Both the position numbers and the translations under genes were made by a program. This document shows positions 1 to 7,187 of a stretch of DNA of 10,076 nt, piece after piece. How positions within the stretch are numbered: position 1 is the first letter of the stretch; each line of letters starts with the position of its first letter. Source of the stretch: Desulfobacteraceae bacterium (GTDB lineage Bacteria > Desulfobacterota > Desulfobacteria > Desulfobacterales > SURF-7). The notes below the pieces were generated by a model, which worked only from the letters and a program-made list of their open reading frames with translations, did no database searches and was not told the DNA's origin. Location: contig JAUXCK010000065.1 in assembly GCA_030618925.1 (NCBI GenBank), positions 1-10,076 on the forward strand. Reading direction: 5' to 3'.

Positions 1-143
1 CTCACAGAACGACATGGCTACGATCCGACTTCAAAGCCGAGCTCAGCAAACTGACGCTCCCCCTTTCCCTGCATTATATTCTGTTTTTTGTATCACTTTG
101 GGACTTTGAGACAGACTGGTATACGATTGACTTTACATACTGA
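1..143 (+). CDS. DUF4390 family protein, C-terminal end (5' truncated by window)
   Basis: An open frame enters from the left edge (codons start at base 3) and stops with TGA at 141-143. It gives 46 residues ending in a hydrophobic stretch followed by the segment FFVSLWDFETDWYTIDFTY. This aromatic tail is what I recall from the ends of DUF4390 proteins, an uncharacterised family often encoded directly before an ntrY-type kinase and after rsmB/fmt in deltaproteobacteria and betaproteobacteria. Its function is unknown; members are usually predicted to be exported or membrane-associated. Only the end is visible, so no signal peptide or full domain can be checked. The stop lies 25 bases before the kinase start, which suggests co-transcription. 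The family call rests on the tail and the neighbour and is tentative; the reading frame itself is convincing. Confidence 0.6.
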   Translation, partial: HRTTWLRSDFKAELSKLTLPLSLHYILFFVSLWDFETDWYTIDFTY

Positions 144-168
144 ATTATCCTTTCCGGCATGATCCCGC

Positions 169-2421
169 ATGGCAGCTATGATCAGAAAAAAACAAAATAA
201 CCCTCGACTCAGCATCTCGGAAAGCGAAAGAAAAAGACGAAAGCGCGAACTCTGGCTCATTGCCGGGATCATTCTTTTTTTCCCTTTGCTCACCTTTTTT
301 GAGACCCGCATCATATATTTTGGCGCGGACTTCCCCATTTCCAACACCATTTTGATGTTCACCCTGATCAACATTAACCTTCTGCTGGCGATTCTCCTGA
401 TATTTCTTGTTTTTAGAAACCTTGTCAAACTCCTCTATGACCGCAGGCGCAAGGTCACTGGTGCAAAACTCCGCACCCGGCTTGTTGTTGCCTTTATTGC
501 CCTGTCGCTGCTGCCCACAACCGTCCTGTTTCTCTTTTCCATCAATTTCATTACTTCCAGCATTGAATTCTGGTTCAACGTACCGGTGGAACAGGCCCTT
601 GAAAACTCGCTGTCTGTTGGCAGGCGTCTATATCGTCATGTTGAGGAGAACAATATCTTTTTCCTTGAGCGGATCGCCTACCAGGTCAAAACCAAAAAAT
701 TCCTGGCCCCTGACAAAAAAAAGGCCCTGACCCGCTACATTCAGATTGCCCAGCGGGAATTTAATCATCATGCTGTGGAAATTTATGATGCCAAGGCCAA
801 CCGCCTCACATATGCTGTTGCTCCTATTCTTGAAAACCACCCCCTCCACGTGGTTTCAGCCGATGATCTTCATAAAGAGATAGCTCCGGGTAAGGTAAGA
901 ACCATATCTTTGAATATTTCCGACGGCGAGTTGATCAGGACCATCGGAACAGTACCCTTTGGGGTTAACAGCAATATCGCTGAAGCATATGTTGTGATTA
1001 ATGTTCTGATACCACCGGATCTATCGAGAAATATGGCATCCATTTCAAGGGGGTATGAAGAATATCAACAGATAAAAATGCTGAAAAGGCCGATACAGAC
1101 CACTTACTATATCACCCTCTCGATTGTTGCACTTCTGGTTGTCTTTTGTGCCATCTGGTTTGGTTTTTACATGGCAAAATCAATCACCATCCCCATCATG
1201 GGGCTGGCTGACGGCACCCGGCGTGTGGCTGAAGGCGATTTAAGCTTTAAAATTGATCTGGTAGCAGATGATGAAATCGGGAGTCTGGTGGGCTCTTTCA
1301 ATAAAATGACCCGGGACCTTAGAATCAGCAGGGAGCAGCTGGAGTTATCCGCCCAGATGCTTCATGAACGGAATCTGGAAATTGAGGAGCAGCGCCGGTA
1401 TATGGAGATTGTTCTGAAAAATATTTCCACCGGTGTCATCTCGCTAAACCAGGATAAACAAGTCACCACGATCAATAAATCGGCAGAGAAAATGCTGGAC
1501 ATCAAACCCGAAGATATTCTGACAAAAAGCTATAAACGCCTGATGGCCGGTCAACATTTAAGCCTCATAAACGAAACCATCGAAAAAATCATGTCGTCCC
1601 ATGATACTGCTGTGGCGCTTCCTGTTAAATTTACGATTCAAGGCAGGCCACGCAGTTTTATGATTCATCTGAATGCCTTAAAGGACGAGAGCAGGCAGCA
1701 TCTGGGCATTGTCATGGTGATCGATGATCTGACGGATTTGGAAAAGGCCCAGCGAATGGCTGCATGGCGTGAGGTTGCCCGGCGAATTGCCCATGAGGTG
1801 AAAAACCCGCTGACACCCATATCCCTCTCAGCCCAGCGTCTAAAAAGAAAATATTCTGATGAGATCAATGATCCCATTTTTGATGAATGCACACGCACCA
1901 TTATTGACCATGTGGATCTGATTCGAAATCTCGTCAATGAGTTTTCAACTTTTGCCCGATTTCCCGGTGCCAATTTAAAGCTTTGCAACCTGCTGCCGAT
2001 CATTGAAGAGACCATAGCGCTTTATCGCGAGGGGCACCCCAATATTGACTTTACCATCAAAATAACGGATGACATCCCTAAGCTGAATCTGGATCGACAG
2101 CAGATTAAGCAAGCCATGATCAACCTTGTGGATAATGCGATTTCTGCAATTGAAGAAAAAGGCAGCATCACGATCTCACTGGCACATGACCCCATCCTCA
2201 ATATGATCAGGCTTGAGGTGGCGGATACAGGCACCGGCATTTCCGACAATGAAAAAATTCGTCTTTTTGAACCCTATTTTTCAACCAAAAAGTCCGGTAT
2301 GGGGCTTGGGCTGACCATTGTCAGCACGATAATTGCAGATCATGAGGGTCTTATCAGTGTGCGGAATAATCGGCCCACAGGGGCAAAGTTTGTCATCGAA
2401 CTCCCGGTTCCGGTCGGATAG
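169..2421 (+). CDS. ntrY: NtrY-like membrane sensor histidine kinase
   Basis: Inner-membrane sensor kinase of 750 residues that should autophosphorylate and pass phosphate to the response regulator encoded next. Visible layout: a basic N-terminus, membrane helices near 28-44, 61-82 and 105-127, a periplasmic sensor region to about 312, a fourth helix near 313-335, HAMP about 336-388, a short coiled coil, PAS about 411-520, then the kinase core. The H-box reads AHEVKNPLTP with phospho-acceptor His542. The N-box NLVDNA has Asn656, the G1 box DTGTGI starts at Asp686, and the G2 box GMGLGLT starts at Gly710, so the core looks complete. Three N-terminal helices plus HAMP-PAS-kinase is the usual NtrY plan, and length is normal. 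The start is uncertain: ATG169 and ATG178 are both possible and neither has a clear ribosome binding site, so coupling to the upstream gene is plausible. The signal sensed is unknown; the nitrogen link is family naming, not shown here. Confidence 0.92.
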   Translation: MAAMIRKKQNNPRLSISESERKRRKRELWLIAGIILFFPLLTFFETRIIYFGADFPISNTILMFTLININLLLAILLIFLVFRNLVKLLYDRRRKVTGAKLRTRLVVAFIALSLLPTTVLFLFSINFITSSIEFWFNVPVEQALENSLSVGRRLYRHVEENNIFFLERIAYQVKTKKFLAPDKKKALTRYIQIAQREFNHHAVEIYDAKANRLTYAVAPILENHPLHVVSADDLHKEIAPGKVRTISLNISDGELIRTIGTVPFGVNSNIAEAYVVINVLIPPDLSRNMASISRGYEEYQQIKMLKRPIQTTYYITLSIVALLVVFCAIWFGFYMAKSITIPIMGLADGTRRVAEGDLSFKIDLVADDEIGSLVGSFNKMTRDLRISREQLELSAQMLHERNLEIEEQRRYMEIVLKNISTGVISLNQDKQVTTINKSAEKMLDIKPEDILTKSYKRLMAGQHLSLINETIEKIMSSHDTAVALPVKFTIQGRPRSFMIHLNALKDESRQHLGIVMVIDDLTDLEKAQRMAAWREVARRIAHEVKNPLTPISLSAQRLKRKYSDEINDPIFDECTRTIIDHVDLIRNLVNEFSTFARFPGANLKLCNLLPIIEETIALYREGHPNIDFTIKITDDIPKLNLDRQQIKQAMINLVDNAISAIEEKGSITISLAHDPILNMIRLEVADTGTGISDNEKIRLFEPYFSTKKSGMGLGLTIVSTIIADHEGLISVRNNRPTGAKFVIELPVPVG

Positions 2422-2517
2422 CTTTTCCCGGTGACAAAATCTGTTGCCCTGTATCACTTGTTCAAAATATAGTCTTTCGTAATTTTTTTAAACCCAAAAC
2501 GTAAAGGAATATCAACC
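2422..2517 (+). other. ntrY-ntrX intergenic gap with ntrX ribosome binding site
   Basis: This 96-base AT-rich spacer separates kinase and regulator. It contains AAAGGA at 2503-2508, nine bases before ATG2518, a good ribosome binding site. A small hairpin can form (GGTGACA at 2430-2436 with TGTTGCC at 2442-2448, including two wobble pairs). A run of seven T at 2484-2490 lies some 35 bases beyond it, too far to make an intrinsic terminator. I see no convincing promoter. Confidence 0.5.
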
Positions 2518-3873
2518 ATGTTTCCAACCATACTGGTTGTTGATGATGAGAAGTCGATCCTTCTTTCCCTTGGTGGTCTGCTTTCTGATGAAGGGTTCGA
2601 AATTATCACCGCTTCCAACGGTTATGAAGCCTTGAAAGCCATTGATGCCGAAGAACCTGACCTGGTCCTGCTTGACATATGGATGCCCGGCATTGATGGT
2701 ATTGAAACGCTAAAGGAGATTAAAAAAAATTACCCCCATATCCAGGTTGTCATGATCACAGGGCACGGCACCATCGAAACTGCGGTTTCGGCCACAAAAT
2801 TAGGTGCATTCGACTTTATTGAAAAACCCATCTCTTTCGATAAGGTGATCGTCGCCATCAACAATGCCCTGAACTTCAGAAGACTTGAGGAAGAGAACAA
2901 ATACCTCAGAACAAAAACCATAGAAAAACATTCCATCAACGGCAACAGCCAACCCATTGTTTTGCTGAGAGAACAGATTGCTGTCGCTGCACCCACGGAT
3001 GCATCGATTTTGATTTCAGGCGAAAATGGCACTGGAAAAGAGCTGGTCTCCCGCACCATTCATCAGCTCAGCAACCGGTCAGAGCAGCCGCTTGTAGAGG
3101 TTAATTGCGCTGCCATCCCTGATGAAATGATCGAAAGCGAATTGTTCGGCCATGAAAAAGGGGCCTTTGCCGGGGCCACCACAAAATCACGGGGAAAATT
3201 TGAATTGGCCAACAACGGAACCATTTTTATGGACGAAATCGGCGACATGAGCTTGAAAACACAGTCTAAAATTTTAAGGGTCCTTGAGGAACAGAAATTT
3301 CAGAGAGTTGGTGGAAGCCGAACCCTGAACGTAAACTTAAGGGTGATTGCTGCCACCAATAAAGCACTTGAGGATGAAATTGAAAAGGGAACTTTCAGAA
3401 AGGATCTCTACTTCAGGCTCAATGTCATCCCCATCCAGGTGCCGCCGTTAAGAAACCGGTTAGAGGACCTGCAGATCCTTGTTCATACGTTCCTTGAAAA
3501 ATATGCCACCCAGTATCAAAGTCAGACGAAAAACATCGCCCAAGAGGCGCTGGCGCTTTTGGCCCGCTATTCATGGCCCGGGAATATCAGAGAGCTCAAA
3601 AATCTTGTGGAGAGACTCGCCATCATGGTGCCGAATGATACCATTGATGTGGACGATATCCCGGCACCGTACAACCCGGCTTTGGGGACAACAACAGAGA
3701 CCCTGGACTCGAAATATTTTTCCATCCAAAAATTAAAAACCGCCAAAAAGACGTTTGAAGAGGAATTCATCCGCAGAAAACTCGCTGAAAACAATAATAA
3801 TGTCACAAAAACAGCCGAAAATATCGGTGTCGAAAGAACCCATTTACACAAAAAACTTAAAAATATGGGTTGA
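2518..3873 (+). CDS. ntrX: NtrX-like sigma-54-type response regulator with variant GAFAGA loop
   Basis: A 451-residue response regulator with three domains. The receiver (about 4-118) has acidic pair Asp9-Asp10, phospho-acceptor Asp53 in LLDIWMPG, Thr81 and Lys103. The AAA+ sigma-54 activator domain (about 140-375) has Walker A GENGTGKE at 168-175, Walker B with Asp239-Glu240, arginine-finger candidates Arg294 and Arg300 in FRKDLYFRL, and sensor II in WPGNIRELKN. A Fis-type helix-turn-helix ends the protein (about 410-451) with ERTHLHKKLKNMG, an NtrX-like tail. It should be phosphorylated by the kinase encoded just upstream. The oddity is residues 215-220, GAFAGA in place of GAFTGA: the Thr that contacts sigma-54 is Ala (codon GCC). 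In studied activators, changes at this Thr generally impair sigma-54 activation, so this protein may use a variant contact or act partly without sigma-54. Targets are unknown. Confidence 0.93.
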   Translation: MFPTILVVDDEKSILLSLGGLLSDEGFEIITASNGYEALKAIDAEEPDLVLLDIWMPGIDGIETLKEIKKNYPHIQVVMITGHGTIETAVSATKLGAFDFIEKPISFDKVIVAINNALNFRRLEEENKYLRTKTIEKHSINGNSQPIVLLREQIAVAAPTDASILISGENGTGKELVSRTIHQLSNRSEQPLVEVNCAAIPDEMIESELFGHEKGAFAGATTKSRGKFELANNGTIFMDEIGDMSLKTQSKILRVLEEQKFQRVGGSRTLNVNLRVIAATNKALEDEIEKGTFRKDLYFRLNVIPIQVPPLRNRLEDLQILVHTFLEKYATQYQSQTKNIAQEALALLARYSWPGNIRELKNLVERLAIMVPNDTIDVDDIPAPYNPALGTTTETLDSKYFSIQKLKTAKKTFEEEFIRRKLAENNNNVTKTAENIGVERTHLHKKLKNMG

Positions 3874-3877
3874 GCAC

Positions 3878-4438
3878 ATGGGATTGAGAGTCATTGGCGG
3901 AGAATACAGGGGGAAAAACCTGATTTCAATTCAGGGCATGAAGACAAGACCGACGGCTGCCCGGTTGCGGGAATCCCTTTTTAATATCCTTTCCACCCAA
4001 ATCAGCGGTGCAAAGGTCCTTGACCTTTATGCAGGAACCGGTGCCCTCGGGATTGAAGCATTGAGCCGGGGGGCTGAATCTGCAGTGTTTATTGACAATC
4101 ATAAAATAGCGCTTTCCGTGATTCAGAAGAATATTCGGGCATGTAAACTTGAACTCCGATCAAAAATCATTCGCTGGAATGTTCTCGCCAACCTGAACTG
4201 TTTAAAACCAGCAGTCCATGGTTTCAACCTTGTTTTTCTGGATCCGCCATATAACACCGGTGCCATTAAACAATCCATGCAAAACCTCGCTAACAGCAGC
4301 GCTCTTGAAAAAGGCGCACAGGTTGTCATTGAACACTCTGCAAGGGAGGGGATACCTGCGCCCCTTTCCGGATTTGACATCTCAAGCCAGAGGCGATACA
4401 GCAATACCATTTTCACATTCTGCAATTATAACCCCTAA
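3878..4438 (+). CDS. rsmD: 16S rRNA (guanine966-N2)-methyltransferase RsmD
   Basis: SAM-dependent methyltransferase that modifies G966 of 16S rRNA in the small ribosomal subunit. The 186-residue protein begins MGLRVIGGEYRGK, the typical RsmD start, and has the TRPT segment at 23-26, the SAM-binding motif DLYAGTGALGIEA at 49-61 and the N2-methyltransferase catalytic motif DPPY at 122-125. Length fits the family. The frame stays open upstream to an ATG at 3755, but that start would lie inside ntrX and add unrelated residues. ATG3878 sits four bases after the ntrX stop, matches the family start and fits translational coupling; no strong ribosome binding site is seen. It is followed at once by coaD, a pairing found in many bacteria. 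Confidence 0.95.
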   Translation: MGLRVIGGEYRGKNLISIQGMKTRPTAARLRESLFNILSTQISGAKVLDLYAGTGALGIEALSRGAESAVFIDNHKIALSVIQKNIRACKLELRSKIIRWNVLANLNCLKPAVHGFNLVFLDPPYNTGAIKQSMQNLANSSALEKGAQVVIEHSAREGIPAPLSGFDISSQRRYSNTIFTFCNYNP

Positions 4439-4462
4439 CCCATGAAAGGACATTTCAGCCAC

Positions 4463-4951
4463 ATGAAAAAAACGGCCATTTACCCTGGATCCTTTGATCC
4501 CCCGACCAACGGTCATATTGATATCATCAAAAGGGGCCTGAAAATTTTTGACACCATCATTATTGCCATTTTAATCAATCCTGCAAAACAGTCCCTGTTT
4601 ACGATTGAAGAGCGGATCGAATTTCTTAATGAAAGCCTCAAGGGCCATCCCAATATAGAAGTGGACTCCTATAGCGGGCTTCTCGTGGATTATGCTGCTC
4701 AACGGAAGGCTCAGGCCATACTCCGCGGTATGCGAGCCGTGTCAGATTTTGAGTACGAATTTCAGCTGGCGCTGATGAACCGGAGTTTAAACCGGAAAAT
4801 TGAAACAGTATTCCTCATGACCGGCCTGCGCTGGATTTATATCAGCTCTTCAATCGTCAAAGAAGCCGCCTGTTTTGGCGGTGATGTGGCAAGCATGGTG
4901 CCCCCTATTGTCAACCAGAAATTAAAAGAAAAATTCAAACCGGCTAAATAA
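4463..4951 (+). CDS. coaD: Phosphopantetheine adenylyltransferase CoaD
   Basis: Transfers AMP from ATP to 4'-phosphopantetheine, the penultimate step of coenzyme A synthesis, in the cytoplasm. The 162-residue protein has the nucleotidyltransferase signature TNGH at 15-18 (His18), Lys42, the RGMR segment at 88-91 (Arg88, Arg91) and ISSSIVKE at 127-134; these fall at the numbering of E. coli CoaD. An in-frame ATG at 4442 would add seven residues. ATG4463 is preferred because it gives the family's usual MKKTAIYPGSFDP opening and is preceded by AAAGGA at 4445-4450, twelve bases away, a rather long spacer. It begins 24 bases after rsmD ends. Residues 120-126 (TGLRWIY) differ from the sequence I remember at this site, but the catalytic residues are intact. 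Confidence 0.95.
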   Translation: MKKTAIYPGSFDPPTNGHIDIIKRGLKIFDTIIIAILINPAKQSLFTIEERIEFLNESLKGHPNIEVDSYSGLLVDYAAQRKAQAILRGMRAVSDFEYEFQLALMNRSLNRKIETVFLMTGLRWIYISSSIVKEAACFGGDVASMVPPIVNQKLKEKFKPAK

Positions 4952-4960
4952 TAACCCGCA

Positions 4961-5857
4961 ATGGACCTCTGGCAACTCCATATCTTTTGTAAAGTCGTGA
5001 CGCTTAAAAGCTTCTCAAAGGCCGGGCAAAGCATTCATCTGTCACAGCCGACCGTCAGCAGCCATATCAAAGACCTTGAAGATCATTTTGGATGCCGTCT
5101 GATCGACCGTTTGAGCAGGGAGGCTTTGCCGACAAAGGCAGGGGAACTTCTTTACGGGTATGCATCCAGACTAATGCGCCTGCGTGATGAGGCCGAAATC
5201 GCCATGGCTGAATTCCAGGGAAACCTCAAAGGCCGTTTTTTGATTGGGGGAAGCACGATTCCCGGAGGATACATCCTCCCAAAAATAATCGGCCGCTTTA
5301 CCCGAGCCTACCCTGACGTCACTATTTCATTGTCCATCGGAGACACTGGAAAAATTATCAAAGACACTTTATCCGGTACCCTGGAGCTCAGCATAGTCGG
5401 TGCTGAGACAGAAAACAAAGCGCTCATTCAGGAAAAACTGCTGCAAGAGGACATGCGCCTCATCATCCCCGGGCATCATAAATGGGCCGGAAAAAAATCC
5501 ATGCCTGTGGGAATGCTGTCAAAGGAACCATTTATTGTACGTGAAGAGGGTTCAGGAACCCTGAAATCGATCCGGGCCAGCCTGTCCAAACGGGGGTACG
5601 ATGTTGATCATCTTAATATAATAGCGGAAATGGGGAGTACGACGGCTGTCATCCAAGGCATAAAAAATAAAGTCGGCATTTCGATTCTGTCCCCCCTTGC
5701 CGTCCAGGAAGAGCTTGACGCCGGCACACTAAAAGCCCTGACCATTCAAGGCCTCAATCTAACACGAAGTTTCTATTTAACCCGCCATAGAAACCGTACG
5801 CCATCCCCGATATGCAAAGCGTTTATCCGGTTTATCAAAAAAGAAATAAAAAAATAG
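4961..5857 (+). CDS. LysR-type transcriptional regulator
   Basis: A 298-residue LysR-type regulator. The winged helix-turn-helix lies at about 1-60 (SFSKAGQSIHLSQPTVSSHI). An effector-binding domain follows from about residue 90, beginning with the segment LKGRFLIGGSTIPGGYILP. That segment and the N-terminus resemble a LysR subgroup that database annotation calls selenium-metabolism-associated, common in selenoprotein-using anaerobes; this is from memory and no selenium gene is present here. It starts nine bases after coaD without a recognisable ribosome binding site, so translation may depend on coupling. The MFS transporter gene follows 39 bases later on the same strand, a candidate target. 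LysR proteins usually regulate a divergent promoter, but here the arrangement is tandem. Confidence 0.88.
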   Translation: MDLWQLHIFCKVVTLKSFSKAGQSIHLSQPTVSSHIKDLEDHFGCRLIDRLSREALPTKAGELLYGYASRLMRLRDEAEIAMAEFQGNLKGRFLIGGSTIPGGYILPKIIGRFTRAYPDVTISLSIGDTGKIIKDTLSGTLELSIVGAETENKALIQEKLLQEDMRLIIPGHHKWAGKKSMPVGMLSKEPFIVREEGSGTLKSIRASLSKRGYDVDHLNIIAEMGSTTAVIQGIKNKVGISILSPLAVQEELDAGTLKALTIQGLNLTRSFYLTRHRNRTPSPICKAFIRFIKKEIKK

Positions 5858-5880
5858 ATGCCCTGCTATTGAGAAGTACG

Positions 5881-5886
5881 AGGAAG
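5881..5886 (+). promoter_or_regulatory. Ribosome binding site of MFS transporter gene
   Basis: AGGAAG ends ten bases before ATG5897 and is the only purine-rich match in the 39-base gap after the LysR gene. It supports the chosen start of the transporter. No promoter is evident in this gap, so the transporter is probably read from upstream. Confidence 0.6.
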
Positions 5887-5896
5887 TCATTTTACT

Positions 5897-7114
5897 ATGG
5901 AACCACACGAACGCAGAATATTGTTAACGACCGGTTTTGGTCATTTCATGACCCATTTTAATATGCTTGTTTTTCCATCCATCGTACTTCCCCTTTCCGG
6001 CCGGCTGCAGCTTGGCATGGCCCAGGTTCTGGGGATGTCTTTCTGGATGTATCTCCTGTTCGGTCTGACCGCCCTACCCTGGGGACTGGCAGCCGACCGG
6101 TGGGGTGCCAGGCCGTTGATGCATCTTTTCTTCATTGGCAGCGGCCTTTGCGGCCTGGCGGCAACCCTCTTCATCGATACGGTAACGGGCTTAACCCTGG
6201 CCCTGGCAGGTATTGGCTTTTTTTCGGGTATCTACCACCCTACAGGGCTTGGTCTGATCTCAAAAGGCATCAAACAGATAAGCATCGGCATGGGGTACAA
6301 TGGGATGTGCGGAAATCTCGGGCTTGCAGCTGCCCCGCTGCTGGCTGGAATTGTAAACTGGTTCTGGGGCCTTTCGGCGGTCTTCCTGACGGTGTGCGTT
6401 CTAAACTTCCTGGGGTTTGCGATCATGGCCTTCCTCCCTATCACAAAACCGACAAAAAAACAGGACAACGGATCTGAAGGGGAGACCGGCCGGCGGTCCG
6501 CCTTTTTTATTTTACTCATCGCCATGACCCTTGGCGGAATTGTCTACCGGGGGTCAACGTTAATCCTTCCGTCCTATTTTGAACTTCGAAATCCAGGCAT
6601 CTTCGATTTTCTTTCCTCTTTGTCTGAACTCAACCTCTCCACCAATCTCGTGGCCACATCGGTGACGTCATTCATATTCATTGTGGGGATGCTGGGGCAA
6701 TATATTGGGGGGCGACTGGCAGAAAAATTTGACCTGAAAGTCTGTTATCTGATTTTTCACGCCACCACAGTCCCCATCGCCTTTCTCATGGCAATTGCCT
6801 GGGATCTTCCGCTTGTGCTGCTGTCCCTGGGATACTTCTTTTTCCTTCTCGGCATGCAGCCCATCGAGAATACGCTGGTGGCCAGGTATACGCCCAGGCG
6901 GTTTCAACACTCAGCCTATGGCCTCAAGTTCATTCTGACCTTTGGCATCGGAGCCCTAGCCGTCAAGATGGTTGAGGCCATCGAAAACGCCTATAGTATT
7001 GAAGCGGTATTTTCGACAATCGGCTTCATATCGCTGGCACTTACAGGCGTCATCCTGCTGCTGATGGCAAACACAAAAGGATCCAAAAAAGAGTTTAACC
7101 CGAAGACTAAATAG
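5897..7114 (+). CDS. Major facilitator superfamily transporter, 12 membrane helices
   Basis: A 405-residue inner-membrane transporter of unknown substrate. I count twelve hydrophobic helices in two halves, separated by a polar loop near residues 184-200 (rich in K, D, E, G). The MFS motif A is present after helix 2 as GLAADRWG at 63-70. The segment GIGFFSGIYHPTGLG in helix 4, with its His-Pro, recalls the fosmidomycin-resistance/Fsr-like branch, but that is a weak likeness and I do not assign a substrate. The start follows a good ribosome binding site at 5881-5886. It lies directly behind the LysR gene, so that regulator may control it or sense its substrate. The gene is intact and of usual length. 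Confidence 0.9.
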   Translation: MEPHERRILLTTGFGHFMTHFNMLVFPSIVLPLSGRLQLGMAQVLGMSFWMYLLFGLTALPWGLAADRWGARPLMHLFFIGSGLCGLAATLFIDTVTGLTLALAGIGFFSGIYHPTGLGLISKGIKQISIGMGYNGMCGNLGLAAAPLLAGIVNWFWGLSAVFLTVCVLNFLGFAIMAFLPITKPTKKQDNGSEGETGRRSAFFILLIAMTLGGIVYRGSTLILPSYFELRNPGIFDFLSSLSELNLSTNLVATSVTSFIFIVGMLGQYIGGRLAEKFDLKVCYLIFHATTVPIAFLMAIAWDLPLVLLSLGYFFFLLGMQPIENTLVARYTPRRFQHSAYGLKFILTFGIGALAVKMVEAIENAYSIEAVFSTIGFISLALTGVILLLMANTKGSKKEFNPKTK

Positions 7115-7120
7115 TTGAAA

Positions 7121-7181
7121 CCCGTCATGCCGGACTTGATCCGAAATAGCGAAGCGGCGGCATCCAGTCATACCGCTGGAT
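7121..7181. repeat. Intergenic inverted-repeat element between convergent genes
   Basis: This lies between the stops of the MFS gene (7114) and the aminopeptidase gene (7188). One arm pair is ATGCCG at 7127-7132 with CGGCAT at 7158-7163; inside it GGA at 7132-7134 can pair with TCC at 7140-7142. A second hairpin is ATCCAG at 7162-7167 with CTGGAT at 7176-7181, with an eight-base loop. Read on the - strand, the segment with GGATCAAGTCCGGCATGACG resembles a short dispersed repeat I recall from many proteobacterial genomes. It has no T-tract on either strand, so it is not a classical intrinsic terminator, though folded RNA here could protect or end both converging transcripts. Confidence 0.6.
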
Positions 7182-7187
7182 AGGCTG

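Noticed and set aside
150..175. Sigma-54-like GG/GC pair before ntrY
   Set aside because: GG and GC are nine bases apart rather than ten and the flanking bases do not match the consensus.
2430..2490. Intrinsic terminator between ntrY and ntrX
   Set aside because: The hairpin is short with wobble pairs, and the T-run lies more than 30 bases after it, so the elements are not arranged as a terminator.
3755..3877. Upstream extension of rsmD to an in-frame ATG at 3755
   Set aside because: It would lie wholly inside ntrX in another frame, adds 41 residues unlike RsmD, and the family start MGLRVIGGEYRG is at 3878.
4442..4462. Upstream start of coaD at ATG4442
   Set aside because: It has no ribosome binding site and adds seven residues not usual for CoaD; ATG4463 gives the standard N-terminus with AAAGGA upstream.
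6100..6477. Alternative + strand frame of 125 codons inside the MFS gene
   Set aside because: It is a shadow of the transporter coding sequence; the main frame shows twelve clear membrane helices and motif A.
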